From Ovis canadensis (Eukaryota > Chordata > Mammalia > Artiodactyla > Bovidae), in the NCBI RefSeq assembly GCF_042477335.2, contig NC_091245.1, positions 88,326,501 to 88,390,500 on the forward strand: 64,000 nucleotides of DNA, read 5' to 3'. Under the pieces are notes generated by a model. The model saw nothing but the letters and a program-made list of their open reading frames with translations, did not search any database and had not been told where the DNA came from. Every line of letters begins with the position of its first letter. Within the stretch, counting starts at the first letter, position 1. This document shows positions 12,544 to 24,228 of this stretch, in pieces. Both the position numbers and the translations under genes were made by a program.

Positions 12544-13354
12544 AAAGGGCAATGACTTCCCTGAGTGGATTCCAGGCCTGTAAAAAGTTGGAAAGGACTT
12601 TGGGAACTGAGTTGGGGAAATTTGAATAAGGACTGTATAGTAGACCAGGTTAGACCTCTTGGTGATTGTAGTCTCGTGGTTCTGTCAGAGAATGTGCTTG
12701 TTCTTAGGAGATGTGTGCTAAAATGCTCAGGAGTGAAATGTCATGTCTTCTACCTTCACACAAGTGGTTCAATGAAATAAATACATAAAAAGAGAAATAG
12801 CAAAAGGAAAATGTAAATATTCTGAGAGAGGGAGTAGCAGTCTTTATTTGCCACTGGCAGATAGGCAGGCAGTCTGTTTCTTCCTGGAAAAGAGAATCTG
12901 CCAGCAGAGTGTGGGGCACAACTGTCTGGTGAGCAGGCTGTGCGGGAAGAGATGCTGGTCATTCAAAACATTATAAAGAACAAACTCCAACACACAACCC
13001 CATTTTCATCCTACCTTTGATGTGGCGTTCAGCAAGGGAATCCTCCACAGACTTGAAGCAATCTGGGAAGAAAAGTTATACGGTTTTCCAGAATGTCGCT
13101 CTTTTTCTAAAGCATTTCATTCTGCTGCCCTGTGAAAACAAGCAAGCAGTGTAAGAGCTCAGGGCTAGAGCCAACTTAGACACTCCTGCTGATGGACTTT
13201 ACTTCCTGAGGGGAGGAGGGGAGACTGGGATTTGACATTATACTAGGCCCTTCCCTCCACCCACCCTGACCCAGAAGATAGACTTGTTCACCATGATCTC
13301 AAAAACAAGCACCAGAGTAAACCAAGTAGAAAATCCTTTGGATAACTATTGTTA
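12544..13354. other. Non-coding stretch, no feature recognised
   Basis: Unique DNA between a BOV-A2 and an LTR-like block. No exon or repeat family assigned. Confidence 0.35.
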
Positions 13355-13625
13355 AACTAGGAGGCCAACACACTGAGGTGGCTCTAATGCCAAGTCAGCC
13401 TATGAAAGCAAACCAGGAATTGAAACAGGGCTACAAAATAGAAACCTAAAGATGACCAGTCACAATCAGCCAGGAATTAAGCTTTGACCCATCAATAACT
13501 TCCTTACTTTGCTTCTGCCTTCTCTCTGTAAAAACCTCTCCCTGGGCTCCAGTCAGTGGAGCACTCCCAATATCTAGTTACTGCGCAGTTTGAGCTGATT
13601 TTTGTTCAAATAAATAGTTCTGGTA
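13355..13625 (+). mobile_element. Degenerate LTR, left member of an LTR pair
   Basis: The segment from GAGGTGGCTCTAATGCC to CAAATAAATAGTTCTGG aligns by eye, in the same order, with 19060-19690: GGTGGCTCTA, AAACCTA.AGA, CAATCA, AGCC.ATCAATAA, TGC.TTGCTTTGCTTCTGC and the CTCTCCCT.. block. The order ends in a poly(A)-signal-like AAATAAA, suggesting paired LTRs of one old provirus. Confidence 0.45.
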
Positions 13626-14059
13626 TCAGAAGAGGGAGCAAAGGAAGGAGACCCTGAGGAGCCCAAGGTCGATACCCAGTGAGCCCACTGGGCTCACTGC
13701 TGTCTCATTGCCTCTGGAAGTGGGGGTTGGCCCTTCCCCCATCCCAGCTCTGCAGCTTTTGCTTCATGAACCATCAGGCCTTATTTGAGCATTACTTTTT
13801 CCAGACTGCATTCAGAAACTGGCTGGAGTTGCCCTGGGTCCAGGGTTGGGTTGGACTGAAACTGGGATGGTCCTGTGTGAGGCCTCAGGTGAATAAAATT
13901 TTAAGGGTGACAAATAGGCTAAACTTACCAAAGATAATCTTGTATTACAGTGGCCACAGTGGAAAGCTTTTAACCTAGATAAGTTTATCCACTTATGAGG
14001 TGCTCTAGACTAAAAGGGGCTCAGCCAAGCACTTTAAGAGTAGAAGGAAAATTATTTTT
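13626..14059. other. Possible internal sequence of the eroded LTR element
   Basis: The sequence follows the left LTR-like block. A 99-codon frame at 13679-13978 has no recognised motif. No convincing primer binding site or gag motif was found. Confidence 0.3.
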
Positions 14060-15065
14060 TCTCCCCTACAATTTTGTTGCTAGAAGCGTACCCCTTCCAG
14101 GGCCCAAGAGTGGACTCTTGTCTAACACTTAGAAATTAATAGTCTAAGGAGACACATATGCTGACAAAGTAAGAGACTATTGGGAAGGGGCACTTGGGCA
14201 GAGAGCTGCAGGATAAGGAAACAAGGAGAGCTCCTTTGCCACATGGCTTACAGTCTCAGGTTTTATGGTGATGGGGTTAGTTCCTGGATTGTCTCTGGCT
14301 AACACCTTTGACTCAAGATCCTTCCTGGTGGCACTCTCATTGTTCAGCCAAGATGGATTCCAGCCAGGATTCTGGGAGGTTGGTAGGACATATGGACTGG
14401 GGTCTTCTCTCACCTTTTGATGTTTCTCAAATATTTCTGGTTGTTGGTAGCTTGTTCTGCATTCCTTACCCGGATTTCTTATTTAAGCTAACTCATGCAA
14501 GTGATTACTGTGGTGCCAGGACAGGGCAGGCGGTTTCAGTCAGTGGTTCCCCAAGTTTCTAGTGGCCAGGATGAGACCTGCTGGGACACCCCACTTGCTT
14601 GAGAGCCTGCTGATGAGATCCTGGGAAAACTGGCAGAAGCCCCAAAAGGGTGAGAATTCTTACCAAAGTCAGTTCTGGACCACCACCTATGGTGCAGTTT
14701 TACAGAGTTCCTTCCATTCTAGATTCAGAGTGGCAGGAGAAAAAAAATTAGATCTTTGAATGGTGGCTTGTGAATTTTCATTTACATCCGCATTGATGAT
14801 TGGATTCTTCCCCTCCCCAGTGTGAGGAACACACCAACCCAAACTCAGACTTGGAGACAGAAGGTGAGTGGGAAGCAAAGCTTTAATGATGGTCTTGCAA
14901 GATTACAATGAGCAATTTGTCCCTAGCACGTAAGTCCCTCCCCCAGTTCCTCATTAGATAGGTACTATGGAGTAAGCAGTCTTCCCAGACATCATGTAGC
15001 TTTATCTCCTTCCACTTTATGGGCTGGCCCCTTGATATCTTGTTTCTTCCTTTCTCGAGCACCTA
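14060..15065 (-). mobile_element. LTR-like block, minus orientation
   Basis: The text CAGTCTCAGGTTTTATGGTG, then GTTAGTTCCTGGATTGTCTC and CCTTCCTGGTGGCACTC, resembles bovine LTRs I recall in reverse orientation. An ATTAAA-type signal on minus (14880-14885) sits near the right side. Borders and family are uncertain and no target duplication was established. Confidence 0.4.
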
Positions 15066-15071
15066 TTCCTT

Positions 15072-15466
15072 CTCACATGTATGGATGTGAGAGCTGGACC
15101 ATAAGGAAAGCCGAGCACCAAAGAATTGACACTTTTGAACTGTGATGTTGGAGAAGACTCTTCAGAGTCCCTTGGACTCCAAGGAAAACAAACCAGTCAA
15201 TCCTAAAGGAAATTAGTCCTGAATATTTATTGGAAGGACTGATGCTGAAGCTGGAGCTCCAATAGTTTGGCCACCTGATGCAAAGAGCTGACTCATTGGA
15301 AAAGACTGTGCTGCTGGGAAAGATTGAGGGCAGGAGGAGAAGGGGCAACAGAGGATGAGATGGTTGGATGGCATCACCGACTCGGTGGACATGAGTTTGA
15401 GCAAGCTGCAGGAGTTGGTGATAGACAGGGAAGCCTGGGGTGCTGCAGTCCATGGGGTGGCATGAT
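15072..15466 (+). repeat. BovB LINE 3' fragment
   Basis: It begins TGTATGGATGTGAGAGCTGGAC, runs through TTGGCCACCTGATGCAAAGAGC and ends at GCTGCAGTCCATGGGGT. It is the 3' end of BovB, plus orientation. Confidence 0.9.
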
Positions 15467-18400
15467 GTTTTGAATTCACCAATAGGATAAACAAGTGCAA
15501 AAATACTAGGCATCCTGCCCTCCCTTTGCCTGCACTTTTCAGTTTTGTAACCCAGCTCTTGGCTATTACATCAGCAAGCTGTCACTCAAAGCTAGCTATT
15601 CTTGAAAATGGTCCATTTTTAAGTTTTTATTTCTTACACCCAGGGACTGCTATTTCTTTCTCATTTATCTTGTTTTGCGTTGAGACCTTGACTTGGCTTT
15701 CTGCCCATCAGAGCTTGCAGGTTGGCAGCTCTGTATCTGTGCAGGCAGCTCAGCTGTCATGTTGGAGGCCCCCAAAATATGGCTGGACGGGAATGTGGGT
15801 GGCACCCTGTTTATAGCTAGTATCCACTGTCACCCTCTCTCGGGGTATTGTCTAAGTCTGTCTTTGGCCATCTTTGGGAGTGGCTCTGGATCTTGCGGAT
15901 GAGGGAGTAATATCTTTTTCATCTTCTTTGGGAATGCCTCTTGCATCCGTGATTAAGCCATGGTTTTGGTTTTGATTCATTTGATATGGATACCTTTGGT
16001 TTAAAAGTAAAAGAAAGTTTTGTTTGGTATTACCAGGAATATTTACTGTTTGCCCCAACTAAAATGTGTTAGTAAGATATTTCAAAGGATTTTTTAGTGA
16101 GCTCCATGGTTAGAAGTTGGCCACATTGGAAGCTGATATTCAGAGTATGATAGGAACATTTTTTAGGCCTTCTTCCCTAAGCTGAAGGGAAACTGTGTAC
16201 CCAGAGAAAAAGAAAAACATTCTGAAGCCACTCTGGAAGGATTTACTAAACCATTCAAAAGAGGCACAGCCCTAAATCTGGAACAGAGGAATCTTTTAAT
16301 TTTCATTTTAGTTGAGAATCTCCCTGACATGAAGAAGCAAACTGAAGATAATATAGTTGGATGGGTGGGTCCTTTGGGCCTCTTCATATCATTTAGCTTG
16401 CAACCCAGTTCTTTGAGGAATTAAGAACAACTAAAAATCGTTCTTAAAAATCAAGTCTTGACAAGAACAGAAATGTAGCTCTAGAAATAATGAAAAGCCC
16501 ACCTATCCTTTTTACCAATCTCGAAACCTCCCCATTCAGTTCAAAAGGCTTGCAGATGTTATAAAACATCTGGATTTAAGGAATCAGGGTCCTTCTTAGT
16601 GGAACTTAACATCTTTCTTCTGTGCCTTAGAGCTTGGAGATGTAAGTATTCTAGATCTCAAGAGACATTTCTTTGAAATGTAGATCTCAGGAAGGTGATT
16701 TTTATTAGAAGGACAAAAACTGTGTGTAGGGCAATTTGGAAACTAGGAAAAAGTTATACTAAGTTAAATTTTGGATATTTGTTGACTATCTAGATCATTT
16801 CCAAATAAGATAAAATATTGAAACCTTAATTATCGAACACAGATTTACCTACTTTTGATTTTGTATTTACTTTGGCTTCTTATCACAGAGGAACTAAAGA
16901 TCACTGATGTCTCCTGCACTGGTAGGTGGATTCTTTACCACTGAGCCCCAGACCCTTATTTCAAAGATATTTGGGTTTATTGGCAAACATGTTTTATGCC
17001 ACGTTGAAAATTTTACTATGAGGAAAAATATATTTCTTGAAATTATGAAATATATTTATAAATGTGCCAATCCACAGAATGCTAGTGTAACAGTCTACAA
17101 TTGCTTACTTCTTTTTAGTTTCTACTAGAAAGTAAGGATTCTAAGGTTTATAAATGCTAATCATTATATGTAATTAAAAACCACTTAGAAATACAAGGGT
17201 GAAAGGAAACAACTGTGTGTGTAAAGTAAGAAGGAAGGTAAAATGTGTCTGGAGGGTAAGGAAAGGTATGGAAGGACTTTATTAAAAAGTCTTTTTGTCA
17301 TTTACAGAGACTTATTTACTGATGCTTTCACAGAAGTCCCTCTTTGTCTTGAGAGATTCATGGAAAGATCTAGAATACAGGTTTCTGATAAGTTTAAGAT
17401 CATAAAAGTGAACTGGGTAAGAATTTTCAAAGCTAAGGAAAAAGACAGGATTCAATATCAATAAGAATTAATAACATGATTAAATGAACTGATGATAATT
17501 TTTTAACAACTTTTTCTTTGAAATACTGCTAATTCATTAATGTTTTGTTTTCCAGATTTAACAAAACCTTGTTCTCTCTTAAACTACTTATGACTTCAGG
17601 CAATTTGGTAAAGTGTACCTTGGTAAACAAAAGTGAAACATTCACTTTTTTTCCATACCTGATCCCTCCAAAATTTGGAAATTTGTTACATATTCTTATT
17701 TTCATGGCAATACTGTGATTTACATAAGCCCAATAAGAATATGTCCTTATAACAGGACACAGTTGAAAGCATTGTATATTACCAAGGCTTTGATTAGAAT
17801 GTCATGTTTGAGAATATACATAAAATCAGATATGACCAGACAGTTTTAAGGAACTAAGGTTGAATTTATGGATGCAATAAAGCTCCTAAAGAAAAACTGA
17901 CCTGGCATCTTGTTTACAGGGTTCCTAGAAACTTTACCAGTTAAGTAAGAATGGTCACTTCCTGGCAGGCCCAGGAACCTCAGGATATCTTGGGAACCTC
18001 AAGAAGAGAGGATTTCACCCAAATCTGTAGGTATTCTAGATACAGTCTGAAATGACAAATTCTTGATTTGGCTTCTTAAGCTGGAGAGCCTTAAAAGTTC
18101 AATCTAAGATTCCTTATTAAAAGTTCTAGCAAAAAAAAAAAAAGTTCTAGAATAAGAGCTTTTTAAAAGAAACTGTATGGTCAATTACTATTCTTACTGC
18201 ACCTCTGAAAATAATCAGGCCAAGTTTAATGAGACTAGACTTATTCTGCAAACAAGTTAGTCTTACTATGATGGGAGTGATTGCAAAAAAATTAAATTTC
18301 AATTGAAAAGTATAATAGAAAAAAAAAGAAAAGTATAATAGAATCTTGTGGGTATCACATTCTAGTCCTATTCATTGTTTTTGAGCTTTTGTTAAATACC

Positions 18401-18500
18401 TGTAAACTAAGCTGAATCCTGAATTGTTCTAGTTTTCTAGTTTTGTTCTAGTTTTCTCAAATATCTAGTTATTCTCCAAACTAAGATTTCCAATTTTCTC
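15467..18500. other. AT-rich non-coding stretch between LTR-like blocks
   Basis: No gene or confident repeat was identified on either strand, apart from a short tRNA-SINE-like scrap at about 16905-16955 (CACTGGTAGGTGGATTCTTTACCACTGAGC). Poly(A) runs occur at about 18130 and 18320. It may be decayed provirus interior, given the flanking LTR pair. Confidence 0.35.
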
Positions 18501-18529
18501 CCACCCTTCTGATTTGAAATCACTAAGAA

Positions 18530-18770
18530 CAAAGGTTGCCCTTGAACCTCCTTAGAAGGTACCACACCAAGTCAGTAATAAAACTTCAGAGCCTTAAACC
18601 TTGGGTCCCTATCTCCCAATTAAAAAGGGCTCCTCCAGACTCCGAGAACTGTGCACTAACTGGAGACCTAAAATTAAAATTGGCTTATGGAAGTTCCTCC
18701 CCAGAAGCAGATAGCATCTTGAGGTGGACAGCTCTCCCAAGATCATGGATCAAGATCTTCATCTCCTATT
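18530..18770 (+). pseudogene. Possible ERV integrase C-terminal remnant
   Basis: Frame 18536-18820 contains KLQSLKPWVPISQLKRAPPD followed by a TGDLKLKL segment. The spacing of W-[VI]-x-x-[ST]-x-[LV]-K-x-A-P and a following LKLK resembles the very end of gammaretrovirus-like integrase. It lies 300 bp before the right LTR-like block, where a pol/env junction of a deleted provirus could sit. The match is short, so this is tentative. Confidence 0.35.
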
Positions 18771-19179
18771 TGAAACCATTATTCATTTTGCCTTTTCACT
18801 ACTTTCTTTCTCTCTGTTAATGCCTGGGAAGACAATGCTCCTCTGGCAACTCACTGAATCTTGCTAAAGCCATACCTACACAACAAAAGTCCCTAGGCTT
18901 TTGGTAAGATGATTTGAGACAGTAGAATTGCTTTAAATTACTTGTTGGCTAAACCAGGAAGAGTCTGTGCCATGGCAAACCTCCCGCTATACCTGGATCA
19001 ACACCTCTGGTACTGTAGCGAATACAAGAAGTTGATAAGTCACTTGGCTAAAGCAGAAGGAGGCCACTAGAAACTTAAGGTGGCTCTAGTGCTATGTGGC
19101 CTACACAAACAAACCCAAACCTAAGCCTGTAAATGCTTAAAGATTCTGAAACTAAAACCTAGAGACAGGCAATCACACA

Positions 19180-19432
19180 CAGCTGAAACTCCAATACTTT
19201 GGCCACCTGATGCAAAGAACTGACTCATTAGAAAAGACTCTGATGCTGGGAAAGATTGAAGGCAGGAGAAGGGAACAACAGAGGAAGAGATGGTTGGATG
19301 GCATCACCGATTCGATGGACATGAGTTTGAGCAAACTCTGGGAATTGGTAATGGACAGGAAAGCCTGGTATGCTGCAGTCCATGTGGTCACAAACAGTTG
19401 AACATGACTGAGTGTCTGAACTGAACTGAACT
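19180..19432 (+). repeat. BovB LINE 3' end inserted in LTR-like block
   Basis: The segment runs from GCTGAAACTCCAATACTTTGGCC to GACTGAGTGTCTGAACTGAACTGAACT. It is the BovB 3' terminus and tail. Confidence 0.9.
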
Positions 19433-19476
19433 AGGCTTTAAGCTGTAGCCAATCAATAATTGCCTTGCTTTGCTTC

Positions 19477-19565
19477 TGCTCCTACTTAAGTGACAAAGCA
19501 AAACAAGATATAGCAAGCATACATTTGTTCCCAAGCATGTAAGCTGTTGTTTTTTGAAATACAAG
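19477..19565 (+). repeat. 89-bp perfect direct repeat, copy 1
   Basis: It starts TGCTCCTACTTAAGTGAC and ends TTTTTTGAAATACAAG. It is identical at every base to 20193-20281 and belongs to the right LTR-like block. Confidence 0.95.
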
Positions 19566-19817
19566 CCTCTCCCTAAACTCCTGATGATAGACTGCTCCTG
19601 ACCTCTTCAGGTTTGTTTGTGCCCGCTTCAAATATTTTTTTACTCAAAAAAACTCTTTATCACTTTAAATATGCTTCGATTTATCTTTTAACTCTATGCT
19701 CAAGGCAGGGGGTGGGGCCCCAGAGTTGGGAAATAGTTTCTTCTGTTTTTTTGCAAAGATAATTATCAGAGTTATTTGGCAAGAACTTAAGAGCAACACA
19801 TAGAGAATAACAGTTTG

Positions 19818-20160
19818 TTATTGTTCAGTCGCTCAGTTGTGCCGGACTCTTTGTGACCCCATGGACTGCAGCACGCCAGGCTTCCCTGTCGATCACCATC
19901 TCCTGGAGTTTGCTCAAACTCATGTCCATTGTGTCGGTGATGCCATCAAACCATCTCATCCTCTGTTGTCCCCTTCTCCTCCTTCCTTCAACCTTTCACA
20001 GCATCAGGATCTTTTCCAGTGAGTCAGTTCTTCACATCAGGTGGCCAAAGTATTGGAGCTTCAGCTTCAGCATCAGTCCTTCTAATGAATATTCAGGGTT
20101 GATTTCCTGTAATTGACTGATTTGATCTTGCAGTCCAAGGGACTCTCAAGAGTATGACCA
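19818..20160 (-). repeat. BovB LINE 3' fragment (minus)
   Basis: It carries TTGTTCAGTCGCTCAGTTG, CTCCTGGAGTTTGCTCAAAC, CATCTCATCCTCTG and GGTGGCCAAAGTATTGGAGC, the BovB 3' region reversed, ending near CCAAGGGACTCTCAAGAGT. Confidence 0.9.
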
Positions 20161-20192
20161 TGCTTCCTGAGAATTGTTAACGACAAGAAAAA

Positions 20193-20281
20193 TGCTCCTA
20201 CTTAAGTGACAAAGCAAAACAAGATATAGCAAGCATACATTTGTTCCCAAGCATGTAAGCTGTTGTTTTTTGAAATACAAG
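20193..20281 (+). repeat. 89-bp perfect direct repeat, copy 2
   Basis: Same sequence and orientation as 19477-19565, with no LTR sequence continuing on either side. It lies just beyond the minus BovB fragment. Confidence 0.95.
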
Positions 20282-20655
20282 TAATACAGTAAAATAATAT
20301 AAACTATCACTTGCTGGTGGGATGAATGACTACCTTTCTTGTATGTTCGCATTGTCTAAAGAATACCTGAAAAAATCCCTAAAGAATGTCTAAAGAAAAT
20401 ACTGCCTGTACAAGTAATACATTTAAACTTGGAAATTAAGTCAACATGGTATTTTTGAAGAAAATCAAGCAGAAGAATGAACAAGGCCCATGAATTCTTT
20501 AAGAGAAACAGATTTGGAAGACTGCCAGGATGCAGGGAATGAGAAAGAAGTCTAGGCTAATTCCAAGGTCCCAAGCTGGGACAGATACAAAACAAAGAAA
20601 CAAGGGGAGAGTTGAGTTCTGTTTTGGACCTAAGGAGTTTGAGAAACCTGTAAAG
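20282..20655. other. Unique spacer
   Basis: About 370 bp; nothing recognised. Confidence 0.35.
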
Positions 20656-20787
20656 TCCAGTAGAGGTGTATGCTCAGTTGTGTCTGACTCTTGTGACACT
20701 ATCGACTGTAGCCCACTAGGTCCTCTGTCCATGGAATTTACCAGGCAAGAATACTGGAGTGAGCTGACATTTCCTTCTCCAGAGAGA
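20656..20787 (-). repeat. Bov-tA SINE fragment (minus)
   Basis: GTATGCTCAGTTGTGTCTGAC through GCCCACTAGGTCCTCTGTCC to CATTTCCTTCTCCAG; the tRNA part is missing. Confidence 0.85.
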
Positions 20788-23130
20788 TATAATTTCTGGG
20801 CTACCAATGGCAACCTGCAACCTCTCTGTGTGTGCTTCTCTGAAATGACTGAAGATTCTGGTTAGTACTTTGAAGTTCGAAGCCCTGTTTTAATTACTTT
20901 TCTATACTTGATTACCTTAACTCCAAACACCTCCTATGAAAGGTATATACTTATAATTTTAATGCAACTTGTTTTTTTCCCATTGCATTTTGGAAATGGT
21001 AAAGGCTGAGTCTCCTAGAAAATAACTGGGATAATTCAGTTTTCTTATCCCATTTCCTTCCTCTGCTCCACCCTCCACATCAAAAAGAAAAAAAAAGTAA
21101 ATAGGAAATTGCCTTTCATCTCCCCAGCACCAACATTCCAGGTTTTAAACCAGAGCGTGTTTTAGGCCAATGTGTGTTTTTCTTGTTTTATCTGGAAAAT
21201 CTGCACATATTTATGCATGTTCCTTTTTAAAAAGTAAGGGGCTTCTCAGGCTTTTAAAAAGCAGAGCTTTTGTGGTTTGAGAAGATGCCCTCTAAGTGGG
21301 CAGTTATGTGTGGTTGGTAGCATGGATCATACTCTAAAAATAACTTTTTAGTAAACATCTGTAAGATTTTTTTGTGGGGGAGGGTTAGGAACTTGTTACT
21401 CTTTAAAGCAGGGCTGTCTATGATTCTGATAATAGGATGACAAGAGGCTTTTGTATTGATAGACAGCTCTGATACTGAGGGCGGTGTCCGATTTAAAATG
21501 CAGCAGAACAGTGAGTCATTTACTGAAGCTAGGAAAGCTGCAGATATGCTGTAAGAGATGAACCCCTTGAAACACATCTTTCATACAGAAAACTCTGAGG
21601 TACAGTGGGAAATGCAAACTTGGTTAGAATCTCAACCTTACCGTTATTTAAGTCTGCAGACTCTGGGCAAGTTACCCTTTCTGACTCTTTCCAGCCGTGT
21701 AAAATGTGGCTAATATTTGAAAGTTTGTTGTGAGGACTCTATATAAAGTAACTGCACTTAAATGACCTGCTATTGGTATACTTAGTTCATTAAAAATGGT
21801 TCTTATTAATCATGTGGGGCTTAATATCAAGAGCAGAATTCTTAAGCCACCGTTGGAATATTGGTTAAATTCTGACATCTGTACCCAATTGATTTAATAA
21901 AGCTTTTAGGATCTTGAACTAAGCATAAATAATTCCCTCAACCTCTGACTTTCTAATTCTTGGCCTTAAAGTTACTCAGCAAGAATGCAGCATGATTTTC
22001 CTGTCACCACTGTCAATCCACTGACAAACATATCCCATGAATACTTTTTGGCACTTGGGGACCTAGAGTGTTAATACAGAACTACCAAGATATTATTTTT
22101 AGCTGAATTTTTCTGTCCTCACTCTTTGTGCAGAAGAGTTAAGATTTGGGGAGAGTTCCCACCATTTCTTAAATTATAAGAGTAGGCCACTGGGCTTAAT
22201 TTAAACTAGCACTGTTTATTTATAGGTGCTTGGTATTTTTGAATATTATTCTGGAGATTTCTTTTTATACTATCAGATATTAAACTGCTAGAGTGCAACA
22301 GAAGCTGCATTCAAATTCAACAAAATGAAGACTTTTTAATCTGCTTGTGCACTGTTCTGTTGCTAAGAATGATAAAGGCTGAAAAAGAAGATAGCACGTA
22401 TTTCGAACAGTAGATTTTCTTCTGGCCAATCATACCTATTTCTGCAGTGATTGGGCTGTTAAGAACAAGGCTCTGTTTAGGTCTTCTGCCCATTTCAACA
22501 TGTACATGCTATTAGGTGTTAAGATGGATAGCTGGTGAGTAGTTGCTGTATAGCACAAGGAGCCCCGTCTGGCTCTCTGGAGGGATGGGGTGAGGAAAGG
22601 GAAGGGAGGCTCTGGAGGGAAGGAATTTATTTATAATTATGAATGATTTGCCTTGTTGTATGGGAGAAACCAAGACAAGTAAGACTCGGAGTTAAAATCT
22701 TAGGTACAAATGGTGACTGCTAATCCCTTAACTATACAAATGCAAAATGGGACAAATGAGTACTTACCATATGGGCTTTTTTGACAACTATTTATGAAAC
22801 TTTTATTCTTCCATGAAATATCAGAAAAGTGTATCAAGTTAACAAAAAAATTTTCTACTGCCATCTTTATTAGGACTATATTGAAAAATTAGGAAAACTA
22901 TATTCAGGAAAAATTCTTTGCAGATTTGATATTTTGTTACATTATATTTTATAATTACTTAGTGCTGCTCATTTTTTAATCCTTGAGTAAAAATTTTTTC
23001 CCTATATAGGTTTTATCCTTTGTTAAATTCCTAACTGTATTATTTTGTTATTGCAAATGTTTTATTTTCTGAGATACAGAAAAATCCTTTTCACTTTTGT
23101 AAGTTGTCCTCTTGGAATTGTGCTGAATTA
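20788..23130. other. Non-coding intergenic stretch with old MIR remnants
   Basis: No gene was found. A MIR-like core sits at about 21655-21770 (GACTCTGGGCAAGTTACC, then AAAATGTGGCTAAT and GTTGTGAGGA). At about 22525-22660, AGCTGGTGAGTAGTTGCTGTATAGCACAAG resembles an L1 3'-end segment. The rest is AT-rich and unassigned. Confidence 0.45.
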
Positions 23131-23149
23131 TTCATGTGGTATTTTTATT

Positions 23150-23640
23150 CATTTTTAATTAAAACTTTTATTGTGGTAAAATACATAAAACATAAAATTT
23201 ACTATTATAATCATTTTTTAAATCATAATCATCCTTAAGCGTACAGTTCAGTGGTATTAAATAATTTATATTGTTGCTGCCATCACCCCATCCATCTCTA
23301 GAACTCTTTTCATCTTGTGAAACAAAAATTGTGTACCCATTAAACTCTAACTCCCCATTTTTCCCCTCTCACCCTAGCAACCACCATTCTACTTCCTGTC
23401 TGAATTCTTCTGCTCTTGGTAGCACCCCATATAGATGGAATCATACAGTATTTGTCTTTTTGTGACTGGCATATTTCACTTATCATAATGTCCTCCAGAG
23501 TCCTCCATGCTATAGCATGTGTCAAAACTTCCTTCGTTTTTAAAGGCTGAATAATATTCCATGGTATGTATATACCATGTTTTGCTTATCCATTCACCCA
23601 TCAATAAGACATTTGAGTTGCTTCACCTTTTTGCTAGGAA
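23150..23640 (-). repeat. L1 3' end fragment (minus)
   Basis: TTGTGGTAAAATACATAAAACATAAAATTTAC, TACAGTTCAGTGGTATTAA, GGAATCATACAGTATTTGTC and GAATAATATTCCATGGTATG together are the reversed 3' region of an old mammalian L1. Confidence 0.85.
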
Positions 23641-23904
23641 AACCCATATATGGTTTTTAATGAGAATTCAATGTGTTCCTGGCATATAGTAAATACTTAT
23701 GATATCTGCTATTATGTTTTTATTATGGGGTAACAGTAAGCTTGACTTGGTTTACATATCCATAGATGCTTCTGTGAGAATCTATGTATTTCAGGAGCTT
23801 CTGAAAGAGAACAATTTGGAGTAGTTACCTTTTTTAAGAAAAATTACAATTTGATAATTAAAAAAATGAACATTTGTTAAGAGTTTAAAGAATTCAGAAA
23901 AGAT

Positions 23905-24167
23905 CCAAGCTTTCCTCCAACCAGGTTTATTAAACTTAACAAAATTCTATATACAAGGTGACCTAAACCTGCTGCTTCAAAACATGATCCTTTCCTAACT
24001 AAATCCACAGTGTCAAAAAGCAACCTACTCTGAAATTAACAGAAAAGTGCCCAATGCATATTACACGAATGGTTTAATAGTTCTATGAGCTAATTCACAT
24101 AAGGTGCGACCGAGTCCCTGTGACAGGCTGCAAGAGAGCTGATATGCAGGAGCACCGACACGAGGTG
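23905..24167 (-). other. LAMTOR5: LAMTOR5 3' untranslated region
   Basis: This is the stretch from the stop codon to just past the AATAAA on the minus strand. It is repeat-free and moderately AT-rich. The cleavage point is inferred to lie about 10-25 nt beyond the hexamer, so the left end is approximate. Confidence 0.7.
23926..23931 (-). terminator. LAMTOR5: LAMTOR5 polyadenylation signal AATAAA
   Basis: A canonical AATAAA hexamer on the minus strand (TTTATT on plus), about 240 nt downstream of the LAMTOR5 stop. It is the only canonical hexamer I noticed in this 3' region before the sequence becomes generic AT-rich DNA. Confidence 0.75.
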
Positions 24168-24228
24168 TCAAGAAGCCATTTTGTGCACTGCCACTGTGAC
24201 GCCATCATGTTTCTGGATCATGATGTTC
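24168..24228 (-). CDS. LAMTOR5: LAMTOR5 coding exon 4 with stop codon
   Basis: A 61-nt coding part after acceptor TTTCAG (AG at 24230-24229). It encodes [19 protein letters not shown] and then TGA at 24170-24168. Val sits at the position where I recall Ile in the human protein, a conservative change. The 3' UTR continues toward lower coordinates to the poly(A) signal near 23.93 kb. Confidence 0.95.

Larger units (their letters stand above)
18950..19690 (+). mobile_element. Degenerate LTR, right member of the pair, interrupted by BovB
   Basis: It shares ordered blocks with 13355-13625 and is split by a BovB 3' end at 19180-19432. The right part contains AAACTCTTTATCACTTTAAATATG, corresponding to the left copy's AATAGTTCTGGTATCA region. 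The borders are approximate. Confidence 0.45.
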
